The notes: generated by a model not told the origin, from the sequence alone. Positions 1 to 6,204 are shown, counted from the first letter of the stretch. The stretch is DNA of 10,007 bases from Methylacidiphilaceae bacterium (GCA_028687155.1 JAQUAR010000030.1:1-10007); one strand, 5' to 3'. A program made the numbers and translations.

Positions 1-319
1 CGTTCGGTTTGATGAGCGGGGAGTGGAAACGGATGACACGGAAAGATACTCAGGCACTGCCAGACCGAAAGGGGCAGCTCCCGCTATGGCTCTCCTACGT
101 CGCACCGCGCCACTCCTCGACTCTACACAAGCGTTCTCCTGCGGCTTGAAAAATGGGCTCGTCTGCTTCGTTGGGCTTGGTTTTCCATCCTTGCAGTATG
201 TCGTCATACAGCTCCGGTGGAAAACCGGCGCCGCCCCTCGTCAGCCGCGCCATTCGCTTCGCCGATCCGGAAACGATGCACCAAGCCAAACTTAGCGAAG
301 AGCGAGCGAGCCTTACGAA
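1..319. other. Stretch without a supportable gene
   Basis: I see no gene I can support here. The longest minus-strand frame (289 down to 95, 64 codons) has no recognisable family, no convincing ribosome binding site and no homology I can name. The plus-strand frames have unremarkable composition. The only structure that stands out is a nested inverted repeat at 179-226: outer arms GGTTTTCCA (179-187) and TGGAAAACC (218-226), inner arms GTATG (196-200) and CATAC (205-209) around a four-base loop. It could be a decayed gene end or spacer. Confidence 0.5.
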
Positions 320-787
320 TCAACTTTCCCTTCGACGAGTACGCATTCGTCTCGGTTGCCCGGCCCGATGGCCGCGCCCATTCGGTTCATGCTCAAGGCA
401 ACGCTGAAAGGCCGGCAGGTGGCGCTCCAAAGAAGCTCGCTGGAGCCTCTGCATTACGCGGCGTGCTTGCGGTTCCTGGATCTCTTTGAGCAGTCGCTCG
501 TACATGGCCTGATTCTCGATTTCAGCCTCCACCCCAGCCCGGCAGGCTTCGGCGAGAGAAGCTGGAGCCGTGACCCGCTCAGGCCAGGTGTCCCGCGGGG
601 GCTCGATCCCGAATCTTGTAAAAAGAGCGAGCAGCGCCTTGGCATGCCGATCCTCGGCCTCGACGATGTTCACGAAGGGTCGGACTCGCCCGAAAGCCTC
701 AATGACCTTGCCGTACGTGGCACGCGCGCGATACTCATCTTCCAGCGCTTCCCGTAATGCGTCGACCGTTTTGGTGTCCGGAGTCAT
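320..787 (-). CDS. Ferritin-like DUF2202 domain protein
   Basis: A 155-residue, all-helical protein that I assign to the DUF2202 branch of the ferritin-like superfamily. Members are predicted four-helix bundles with a carboxylate-bridged di-metal centre; their reaction is unknown. Candidate ligands are E18 (in DEYRA), the ExxH pair E45/H48 (EAEDRH), E87/E89 (VEAEIEN) and E121/H123 (SLERHLPAF), in the order and spacing expected for a bundle. The start is the ATG at 787, with a GGGG stretch six bases upstream; a TTG at 799 would add four residues and is less likely. The last 20 or so residues are arginine-rich, a basic tail not needed for the fold. It stands alone, with non-coding DNA on both sides. 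A cytosolic iron- or oxidative-stress role is inference from the fold only. Confidence 0.8.
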   Translation of the reverse strand: MTPDTKTVDALREALEDEYRARATYGKVIEAFGRVRPFVNIVEAEDRHAKALLALFTRFGIEPPRDTWPERVTAPASLAEACRAGVEAEIENQAMYERLLKEIQEPQARRVMQRLQRASLERHLPAFQRCLEHEPNGRGHRAGQPRRMRTRRRES

Positions 788-1318
788 GGAAAACCCCAAT
801 TTTGCATCCCAGCAACTCTACATTGCCGCGACGGATCTTATCGAATCGCCTCGCAAACCTGCATCAGGTTCGAGGCTTTTTGAGCGGAAATCGATAATCT
901 TTCTTCTCTTGTCGTCCCTCTCGATCGCGACGATGGCAACTGGGGTGCGGTTTGCACTGTCAATCTGGTAGAGCGATCGGGCGATCACCGTCGGTATTGG
1001 ATTTTCGACGAGGATCATAATCCTCACTCTTATTATTGATGATTGTCCCTGTGTAGCACGGAAGTCAAGCCCGCCGGGTGGAGTTGGGCAACGGGCGGCC
1101 GGCCGAACTCGAACCTCGACGTCTGGATTGACTGCCGCAGCCCGGAAGCGCAAGGCATCCCGCTGGAGCCGCAAAGCGAGATCGGCGCGCCCCATTTTTA
1201 TTCGAACTCGGCAAGCGCCGACGAGGCCGAGGTTCGGATCATCGGATCGAAGTCCCGGCTGCTAGAGACGCTTGTGGCGGGAAGTGGCGTAAACTCAGTG
1301 CCCACTCAAGGACTGAAA
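788..1318. other. Non-coding or decayed intergenic stretch
   Basis: There is no convincing gene between the ferritin-like gene and the tRNA. The frames open here have no recognisable family. The stretch contains a terminator-like hairpin at 848-881 and a small inverted repeat, GAGGAT/ATCCTC, at 1010-1025. A plus-strand frame from about 1043 runs open through the tRNA antisense. Its part before the tRNA vaguely resembles the tail of a serine recombinase, but the evidence is too thin to call a gene. The promoter of the ferritin-like gene should lie in 800-900, but I see no strong -35/-10 pair. Confidence 0.45.
848..881 (+). terminator. Terminator-like hairpin with T-tract, plus strand
   Basis: A long stem GCCTCG (848-853), CA bulge, AACCTG (856-861), loop CAT, CAGGTT (865-870), CGAGGC (871-876), followed directly by five T (877-881). 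Twelve base pairs with one two-base bulge and a T-tract form a typical rho-independent terminator for plus-strand transcription. No plus-strand gene precedes it. It also lies 61 bases upstream of the minus-strand ferritin-like gene, so in that transcript it would be a leader hairpin without a T-tract. Confidence 0.5.
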
Positions 1319-1409
1319 TGGCGGAGCCGGAGGGATTCGAACCCTCGGTACCCTTTTGGGGTACAACGGTTTAGCAAACCGTCCCTTTCAGCCGCTCAGG
1401 CACAGCTCC
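1319..1409 (-). tRNA. tRNA-Ser (anticodon GCT)
   Basis: A complete class II tRNA of 91 bases. The acceptor stem GGAGCTG pairs with CGGCTCC (one G-U), with discriminator G and an encoded CCA at 1321-1319. The anticodon stem ACGGT/ACCGT closes the loop TTGCTAA, giving anticodon GCT, which reads AGC and AGT serine codons. A long variable arm (TACCCC, AAAA, GGGGTA) and a T-loop TTCGAAT confirm a serine tRNA. It is divergent from the HlyD-like gene. No copy of its 3' end is visible elsewhere in the window, so there is no direct sign of an integrated element. Confidence 0.97.
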
Positions 1410-1424
1410 CGGAGATGAGTTCAT

Positions 1425-1453
1425 CTTCTGCTCCCGCGTTGCGCCGTTGTCAA
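1425..1453 (-). promoter_or_regulatory. Putative promoter of tRNA-Ser
   Basis: On the minus strand a perfect TTGACA (-35, at 1453-1448) is followed after 17 bases by a poor -10 (CAGAAG, 1430-1425). Transcription would begin a few bases before the tRNA 5' end at 1409. The position is right for a tRNA promoter; the weak -10 keeps this tentative. Confidence 0.35.
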
Positions 1454-1543
1454 GGAGACAGAGAAGCGAGCTTCGCTCTTGACGGCCTTCCAAGGCCCTG
1501 CAAGCCTGTGCCTGCGCTAAGGACGCGGCGGGCGAGCGCGTGA

Positions 1544-2491
1544 ATGAACCAACAGGAGCAGGAGAAGGGAGATCAAAAGTCAATCAGCTTCTGGATGCGG
1601 CTTGTCATCAGCGTTCTTGTAGGCCTCTTGAGCTACGCGGCTGCCCGGTTCATGCTGGGAGGGCAGGGGGATTTTGTCTCGACCCAGGATTCGTTCCTGA
1701 GCGCCCATGCGGTTCGGATCGCTCCGAGGGTTTCCGGGTATCTGGAGAGGCTCCTCATCGATGACAACACCCGTGTAAAGCAGGGGCAACTGCTGGGTCT
1801 GATCGATCCCCGGGACAATCAGGCGCGGGTCGCGGCCGCCGACGCAGTCCGCCTCTTGGGGGGAACGGAGTGGCTTCGCATGAGTCGGCTCGTCATGGCT
1901 CACGCGACACCCGAGTTCAATCTCGACATGGCGGTCGCCGTGAATGGCACGACCAAGGCAGCGGTCCGCTTGGAAACTCTCGCCGTCGGGTATAGCGAGA
2001 TTCGCGCCCCGGTTTCCGGAAAGATTTCGGGCCGCAAGGTCGATCAGGGGAATTATGTCGCGCCGGGGCAGTTTCTCTTCTCGATCGTTCCGGCAGGAGT
2101 CTGGGTGACCGCGAATTTCCGGGAGAAGGAGCTCCGCCACATTCGACCGGGGAGACCTGCGGAAATTCGGATCTGGGCGCAGCCCGGCCGGGTTTACCGC
2201 GGTCATGTGGAGAGCATCCAGCGCGGCACCCGGTCATCCCTAAGCCCCTATCCCTTGCTCGATATGCGGCTCAATTACGTCAAGCCGGAGCAGCGCATTC
2301 CGGTGAAAATCCTTTTCGACGGACCAGACGGCGTCCCCTCGGAGTTGGGTCCCTGGGTGACGGCCGCTGTGCGGATCCCTACCGGTTCGGCGAAGTCGGC
2401 AATGGGCTGGGCGCTCCTCCTCGGCATGGGAGCCGCCTTGGCCGCTTTTGCTTTGAGTCCCCGTTTGCCGCGGCAAACAGTTGGTCGGTGA
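1544..2491 (+). CDS. HlyD/EmrA-like membrane-fusion (periplasmic adaptor) protein
   Basis: A 315-residue membrane-fusion protein, the family that links an inner-membrane exporter to an outer-membrane channel. An N-terminal membrane anchor lies at about residues 17-37. The first lipoyl half-motif is at about 55-90 (RIAPRVSGYLERL, then VKQGQLLGLIDPRD) and the second at about 153-183 (IRAPVSGKISGRK, QGNYVAPGQFLFSIVP). The beta-barrel part is at about 186-258, with the EmrA-type signatures WVTANFREKEL and NYVKPEQRIPVKI. Only about 60 residues separate the lipoyl halves, and they contain glycines and a proline rather than a long coiled coil, so the usual alpha-hairpin is short or degenerate. A second hydrophobic segment at about 286-304 near the C-terminus is unusual. 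No transporter or outer-membrane factor gene is adjacent. The ATG lacks a strong ribosome binding site. The family assignment is firm; the substrate is unknown. Confidence 0.85.
   Translation: MNQQEQEKGDQKSISFWMRLVISVLVGLLSYAAARFMLGGQGDFVSTQDSFLSAHAVRIAPRVSGYLERLLIDDNTRVKQGQLLGLIDPRDNQARVAAADAVRLLGGTEWLRMSRLVMAHATPEFNLDMAVAVNGTTKAAVRLETLAVGYSEIRAPVSGKISGRKVDQGNYVAPGQFLFSIVPAGVWVTANFREKELRHIRPGRPAEIRIWAQPGRVYRGHVESIQRGTRSSLSPYPLLDMRLNYVKPEQRIPVKILFDGPDGVPSELGPWVTAAVRIPTGSAKSAMGWALLLGMGAALAAFALSPRLPRQTVGR
2463..2478. repeat. 16-bp perfect palindrome at convergent gene ends
   Basis: GTTTGCCG followed by its exact reverse complement CGGCAAAC, lying in the last codons of the HlyD-like gene, 17 bases before the stop of the opposing epimerase-like gene. 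The two stop codons are only four bases apart. A transcript in either direction could fold it into a hairpin, but no T-tract follows on either side, so a terminator role is only possible. It also encodes protein (R-L-P-R-Q-T). Confidence 0.4.
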
Positions 2492-2495
2492 GGCG

Positions 2496-3164
2496 TTAGC
2501 CGCCCATGTTCGTTTCCTCCGCGACGGCACGCAGTTCGCGCAGGAGATCGTCCTCTCCTCCGTGGAGTAGCCGGCTCTCGAGAACGACCCGGTCGGCGCC
2601 GTGAAGGACGACGGAGGCAAGGCTCTCCTGGGTCACCCCGCCTTCTACCGCGATTTGATAGGTAAAGTTGCCCTCTTTCCGGTAGTCTCTTGCCTGTGCG
2701 ACCTTCTGCAAGGTCTCCGGCAAGAGCGGCTGCCGAGGACCCGGATTGGCGGTGAGACAGAGAAGAGAGTGAATGTGAGGAAGATGCTTGAGGGCTTTCT
2801 CCAAGAGAGTGAGGGGATTCAGAGCGAGTCCACAGCGGCAGCCCATCGATCGAATCAGCTCGATCGTCTTCCGGACATCGTGGCGTGCTTCCAAGTGAAC
2901 CGTCACGATGTCTGCGCCGGCTTCGATGAAGGCTCGGGCGTAGCGATCCGGCTGCTCGATGCGGAGATGAACTTCGATGGGAAGTTCCGTCGTGGCGCGA
3001 AGCGCGCCGACAAAGTCGGGTCCGCCACCCAGGTTCGGGACGAAGTGGCCGTCCATCACCTCCACGTGAAGCGTGTCGATTCCGGCCATCTCGAGTTCAC
3101 GCACTTCACTCTCGGTCTGGCAGGGTTTGGCCCCGATCACCGCAGCAAATCGCACGGATGTCAC
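2496..3164 (-). CDS. Divergent ribulose-phosphate 3-epimerase family protein
   Basis: A 222-residue TIM-barrel protein clearly related to ribulose-phosphate 3-epimerase, which interconverts ribulose 5-phosphate and xylulose 5-phosphate. Recognisable segments are HVEVMDGHFVPN (33-44), EVHLRIEQPDRY (64-75), EAGADIVTVHLEA (81-93), LNP (115-117) and AVEGGV (172-177). Metal ligands H33 and H66 are kept. Both positions that carry the catalytic, metal-binding aspartates in the family are glutamate here (E35 and E174). The N-terminal IAPS motif, the NPGFGGQ loop (here NPGPRQP) and the late phosphate-binding GS (here LES) are also changed. The substrate may therefore differ, or activity may be lost. 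The start is GTG at 3164 with an AGGAG about nine bases upstream, overlapping the stop of the preceding VOC gene, which suggests coupled translation. It is last in the dedA-M42-VOC run. Confidence 0.8.
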   Translation of the reverse strand: MTSVRFAAVIGAKPCQTESEVRELEMAGIDTLHVEVMDGHFVPNLGGGPDFVGALRATTELPIEVHLRIEQPDRYARAFIEAGADIVTVHLEARHDVRKTIELIRSMGCRCGLALNPLTLLEKALKHLPHIHSLLCLTANPGPRQPLLPETLQKVAQARDYRKEGNFTYQIAVEGGVTQESLASVVLHGADRVVLESRLLHGGEDDLLRELRAVAEETNMGG

Positions 3165-3176
3165 GTAAAAAGGCTC

Positions 3177-3566
3177 CTACGCTCTCCGCCGTTCGATCAG
3201 CTCGATCTCGTAGCCTTCCGGTCCGTCGATGAACGCGAAGCGCGTCCCGGAGCTGCTGATCGTCGGTCCGTCGGAAAAGGGATAGCCCTTCGCTGCTGCC
3301 CATTTGCCGAATTCCTCGAGGCTGTCCACCTCGAAGGCCAGATGGGTCAAATCGGGAGGCACGACGACCGGCCCCGAGGCCGGATAATGGCAAAGTTCGA
3401 GTTGCTCGTCACTTTCGGGGGCCTTCAGAAAGACCAGGGTCGAGCCGCGAGGCGAGGAGATTCTCCTAACTTCTTCGAGGCCTAGTACCTCGGTAAAAAA
3501 CGCAACGAACTTTCCTAGGTCGTTTACCCGATATCGCGTATGCAGCAGCCGGCGTACGATCCCCAT
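3177..3566 (-). CDS. gloA: Glyoxalase I-like VOC family protein (lactoylglutathione lyase)
   Basis: A 129-residue vicinal-oxygen-chelate protein with two beta-alpha-beta-beta-beta modules, close in length and pattern to E. coli glyoxalase I. That enzyme isomerises the hemithioacetal of methylglyoxal and a thiol to an acyl-thioester, a cytosolic detoxification step. All four metal ligands of bacterial glyoxalase I line up: H9 (LLHT), E57 (QLEL), H75 (THLAFEVD) and E122 (YEIELIE). The C-terminal DGPEGYEIELIE block matches the family's DPDGYKIELIE. The start is an ATG; the closest purine-rich site is about 12 bases upstream, so translation may be weak. It lies 82 bases after the aminopeptidase gene and 12 bases before the epimerase-like gene. 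The thiol cofactor cannot be told from sequence, and a different VOC activity remains possible. Confidence 0.87.
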   Translation of the reverse strand: MGIVRRLLHTRYRVNDLGKFVAFFTEVLGLEEVRRISSPRGSTLVFLKAPESDEQLELCHYPASGPVVVPPDLTHLAFEVDSLEEFGKWAAAKGYPFSDGPTISSSGTRFAFIDGPEGYEIELIERRRA

Positions 3567-3592
3567 ATACAGCGTTCTCCCGTTTCTCCCGT

Positions 3593-3615
3593 AAAATCAA
3601 GAGGGCGTTGCCTCT
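3593..3615 (-). terminator. Weak terminator-like hairpin after the aminopeptidase gene
   Basis: On the minus strand AGAGG (3615-3611), a six-base loop and CCTCT (3604-3600) are followed by TGATTTT. The stem is only five pairs and the T-run is interrupted. It may reduce rather than stop transcription into the VOC gene. This is a low-confidence call. Confidence 0.25.
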
Positions 3616-3648
3616 CTCCCCCCTCGAGGCGGCTCGATTCCCCGTGCC

Positions 3649-4719
3649 TTACCACGCTTGCCGGAAGCGTTCGTCCCTCTTGAGATCTCCCAAGAAAAGG
3701 CTGAGCCATTCCGCCAGCGTTTCGAGGTCCTGGAGATGGACAACCTCGACAGGGCTGTGCATGTACCGGTTGGGAATGCCGAGTGCGGCCGTGGCAATCC
3801 CTCCACGCTGCAAAAAGATGGCGTCCGCGTCGGTGCCCGAGCGGCGGGGGTCGATTCCCTGCTGATAGGCGATCCCGTGGGTGCCAGCGACCTCCGCCAA
3901 CCGGCGGACGAGCAAAGGATGATTGACGCTCCCGCGGCTGAGGATTGGACCCTTGCCGAGCTGGACATCGCCATGACGCTTCTTGTCGGCGATCGGAATA
4001 TCGGTGGCATGGCCGACGTCGACGACGAGGGCGGCATCGGGTTGGGCCGAGTAGCCGACCATGGTGGCTCCAAAAAGGCCATTCTCTTCCTGAATCGTCG
4101 AAGCCGCGACGACGCAGGCCTGCAGGGTCTCCCGCCGCGCAAAGGTTCTCCGCAGGGCTTCGGCGACGACGAAGGCTCCCACGCGATCGTCGCAGGCTCT
4201 GCCCACCCACAACTCCCCATGGAGCTGGGCAAATCCCGAGTCGTAGGTCACCAGATCGCCGATGGAGACACGCTCGAGGGCTTCCGCCTGATTCCGGGCT
4301 CCAATGTCGATGAAGAGTTCGTGCCACTTGGGCGGCTCCTGCTTGCCTTCTCGATCCTGAAGGTGAATCGCGAGGGAACCGATGAGGCCCAAAACGGACT
4401 TGCCCTGGTGATGGATCCGCACCCGCTGGCCTCGGGCCAACAGGGGATCGGAGCCTCCTACCGTCGTGAAATAGACGAAGCCGCGATCATCGACATAGTG
4501 CACTTGAAAGCCGATCTCGTCGATGTGAGCGGCCAGGAGGATCTTGGGCGATCCCTCCGGATGGAGGATGGCCAGGGCGTTGCCGTAAGCGTCGGTCTCG
4601 ATCCGGTCCGCCTAGGGCTTCACATAATCGATCCAGGAACGTTGCGCGACGCTCTCCTGGCTCGAGGGACTGGGCGTCTCGATCAAGGTCCGTAAGAAAT
4701 CAAGCTGTTCGTTCTGCAC
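3649..4719 (-). pseudogene. M42 family metallo-aminopeptidase, interrupted by an in-frame TAG
   Basis: Reading one frame from a GTG at 4719 (GGTGA about eight bases upstream) gives a full-length 356-codon M42 (FrvX/glutamyl aminopeptidase-like) protein, apart from an amber TAG at codon 36 (4614-4612). The N-terminus before it (QLDFLRTLIETPSPS) and the sequence after it (ADRIETDAYGNALAIL) both match the family, so the stop sits inside conserved sequence. All metal and catalytic motifs are intact: AHIDEIG with H65, ACDDRVG with D177/D178, QEENG with E211/E212, VDVGH with D234 and YMHSPVE with H321. Restarting at the GTG at 4503 would give 284 residues lacking H65, probably inactive. The otherwise clean frame suggests a very recent nonsense change, a sequencing error, or read-through. 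M42 enzymes are cytosolic, co-catalytic two-metal peptidases. It sits 42 bases after dedA. Confidence 0.85.
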
Positions 4720-4761
4720 AAGCGTTTCACCGTAGCGAAAGATTCCTCTTCCCGCAATCGC

Positions 4762-5412
4762 CTACTTGTTGGGAATCAGCCGCGCCTTGGCTGCGGCCCG
4801 GGCGAGGAGGAGTTCCCGCACCACCGGGAGCAGGGAGAGGGCGATGATCAGCAAGAGAAAGAGGTGGAGATGGCTCTGAACCGCGGGGGCACTCCCCAGG
4901 AAAAAGCCGGCGAGAAGGAAGAGGGCCACCCACGCGATGCCCCCCGCCGCGTTCCAGAAGAAAAAGCGGGAATAGGACATCGTTCCGACACCCGCCACGA
5001 AAGGAGCAAAGGTTCGCAGCACGGGAATGAACCGAGCGATGACAATCGCCCGTGCCCCGTACCGGCGGCAGAGGGCTCGAGCGCGAATCAGGTGGCGCCG
5101 ATTGAGCCAGCGGGCATTGGGGTCGCGAAAGATCGCCGGGCCGGCCCGCAAGCCGATCCAATAGTTCATGCTGTCTCCGAGGACCGCCGCGAGGATGAGC
5201 CCCAGAAGCAGGGTGGGCAGGTGGAGCCACCCTTGAGCGGCAAATGCCCCCAGAAGAAAAAGAAGACTGTCTCCCGGAAGGAAGGGGGTGACGACCAGAC
5301 CGGTTTCGCAAAAGATGATGCCGAAAAGAATGGGATAGGCCCAGATTCCATGGTCATTGACGAGCGACCGGAGAAGATCCTCCCATGCGGCCAAGATTGT
5401 AAACGCGTGCAT
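4762..5412 (-). CDS. DedA family integral membrane protein
   Basis: A 216-residue polytopic inner-membrane protein of the DedA/VTT (SNARE-associated) family. Members act in envelope homeostasis and several flip polyprenyl or other phospholipids. Visible signatures are the ET...PFLPGD re-entrant motif (about residues 36-48), GDSMNYWIGLRAG (about 79-91), and the ARFIPVLRTFAPFVAGVGTM block (about 125-144) followed by FFFWNAAGGIAW. Four or five hydrophobic segments are visible, ending with a helix at about 182-200 and a basic tail. I chose the ATG at 5412 because GGGGAG lies nine bases upstream. A GTG at 5442 would add ten residues but places that site inside the gene. It is first in a minus-strand run and divergent from hsp20, with about 128 bases between start codons. 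Confidence 0.9.
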   Translation of the reverse strand: MHAFTILAAWEDLLRSLVNDHGIWAYPILFGIIFCETGLVVTPFLPGDSLLFLLGAFAAQGWLHLPTLLLGLILAAVLGDSMNYWIGLRAGPAIFRDPNARWLNRRHLIRARALCRRYGARAIVIARFIPVLRTFAPFVAGVGTMSYSRFFFWNAAGGIAWVALFLLAGFFLGSAPAVQSHLHLFLLLIIALSLLPVVRELLLARAAAKARLIPNK

Positions 5413-5435
5413 TCGTTGCTGCTCCCCTCTCTGGC

Positions 5436-5463
5436 TTGACACTTTGGATCAAGCGCTTATGCT
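5436..5463 (+). promoter_or_regulatory. Putative sigma-70-type promoter of hsp20
   Basis: TTGACA (5436-5441) is followed after 16 bases by TATGCT (5458-5463); transcription would start near 5470, giving a leader of about 70 bases before hsp20. The eight-base palindrome AAGCGCTT (5451-5458) and the inverted pair CAAGC/GCTTG (5450-5465) overlap the spacer and -10 and could be an operator. No CIRCE element is present. Confidence 0.55.
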
Positions 5464-5480
5464 TGTCAGTATCAATTGAC

Positions 5481-5540
5481 TGCCCTCCGAAGGCTTGAAG
5501 GGCGGTCGACGCACGAAACTCAAAACGGAAGGAGAAGGCA
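5481..5540 (+). promoter_or_regulatory. Possible RNA-thermometer leader of hsp20
   Basis: The leader segment TGCCCTCC (5481-5488) is complementary to GGAG-AA-GGCA (5531-5540): eight base pairs with one AA bulge. This pairing covers the ribosome binding site and the bases immediately before the ATG. An alternative short stem, GCCCT (5482-5486) with AGGGC (5499-5503), would free the site. It resembles the logic of heat-shock RNA thermometers but is not a known ROSE or fourU consensus. Confidence 0.35.
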
Positions 5541-6014
5541 ATGAATGGCTTGGTACGAAGAAGTCCGGCAGGTTTAGGTGTCTGGGATCCATTCCGCGAG
5601 TTGGAAGAGATGCGAAAGCGAATGGCCTCTCTCTGGGAGCGGCCGCTCGAGCTACTGGAAGCGCCGAGCGAGCGACTGGAGCTCGCCGAATGGCGGCCCC
5701 TGGCCGACATCACCGAGGATGAGAAGGGGTACCTGGTGAAGCTCGAGCTTCCCGGCATGAAGCGGGAAGAGGTGAAGGTCTCCATGGAGTCGGGCATTCT
5801 GACGATATCGGGTGAGCGGAAGCTGGAAAAGGAAGAAAAGGGGAAGAAGTATCACCGGGTCGAGCGGGCCTACGGCTCCTTTTCCCGGTCGTTCGTGATT
5901 CCCGATGACGTGGTGGCCGACAAGATCGATGCGCAGTTCAAGGAGGGAGTCCTCGACGTGCATCTACCGAAGGGGGAGCACGCGAAGCCGAAGACGATCG
6001 AGGTCAAAGCCTGA
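5541..6014 (+). CDS. hsp20: Small heat-shock protein (Hsp20/alpha-crystallin family)
   Basis: A 157-residue ATP-independent chaperone that holds unfolding proteins in large oligomers in the cytosol. The N-terminal region (about 1-50) contains WDPFRELEEMRKRM, typical of bacterial class A Hsp20. The alpha-crystallin domain spans about residues 52-147 (RPLADITEDEKGYLVKLELPG through the conserved FKEGVLDVHLPK). The C-terminal tail carries the I-x-V anchor (TIEVKA) used for oligomerisation. The length is normal. The start ATG has a strong site (GGAAGGAGAAGG) about eight bases upstream. It is monocistronic: its own promoter lies upstream and an intrinsic terminator follows 26 bases after the stop. 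Confidence 0.96.
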   Translation: MNGLVRRSPAGLGVWDPFRELEEMRKRMASLWERPLELLEAPSERLELAEWRPLADITEDEKGYLVKLELPGMKREEVKVSMESGILTISGERKLEKEEKGKKYHRVERAYGSFSRSFVIPDDVVADKIDAQFKEGVLDVHLPKGEHAKPKTIEVKA

Positions 6015-6040
6015 GCGCTTTGCACGCGATTTCGAGAGAA

Positions 6041-6066
6041 AGGCCCTTCCTGCGGGAAGGGCTTTT
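6041..6066 (+). terminator. Rho-independent terminator of hsp20
   Basis: A perfect eight-pair stem GCCCTTCC (6043-6050) and GGAAGGGC (6055-6062) closes the tetraloop TGCG and is followed by four T (6063-6066). The A-A-G bases before the stem can extend pairing into the T-tract. It ends the hsp20 transcript. Confidence 0.88.
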
Positions 6067-6204
6067 CCGCTTCCCGGCCGTCGGCCTGCTCGGGATCAAT
6101 GAGACGGCCGGTTGCGGGATTCCGATTGACAGAGTGCGCCGGGCGGGCGCAAATGAATCGCATTCGCTGGCGTGGGCCGCGTAAAGTCGGGGAAGGAGGA
6201 GGGG

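Noticed and set aside
818..1195. A minus-strand open frame of 125 codons upstream of the ferritin-like gene
   Set aside because: Its composition is ordinary, it contains the terminator-like hairpin, no family is recognisable and the start has no ribosome binding site.
1484..1497. Short hairpins upstream of the HlyD-like gene (GGCCT-TCCA-AGGCC and AGCGA-GCT-TCGCT)
   Set aside because: Five-pair stems of this kind are expected by chance in GC-rich DNA, and no T-tract or anti-ribosome-binding pairing accompanies them.
1043..1543. A long plus-strand open frame with the translated stretch RRDSNPRYPF
   Set aside because: The middle is the antisense of tRNA-Ser; that translated motif is a well-known artefact of reading tRNA genes as protein. 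No ribosome binding site or coding signature supports it as a gene.
2601..3485. A 294-codon plus-strand open frame
   Set aside because: It is antisense to both the epimerase-like and the glyoxalase-like genes, which have clear family motifs on the minus strand.
3658..4695. A 345-codon plus-strand open frame
   Set aside because: It lies fully antisense to the M42 peptidase, whose motifs are unmistakable; it is a high-GC shadow frame.
5413..5442. Extending dedA to the GTG at 5442
   Set aside because: It would bury the GGGGAG ribosome binding site inside the gene; the ATG at 5412 has correct spacing.
6172..6204. Starting the beta-barrel protein at the GTG at 6172
   Set aside because: It has no ribosome binding site and would add charged residues before the signal peptide; the TTG at 6205 has AGGAGG at five bases. 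It cannot be fully excluded.
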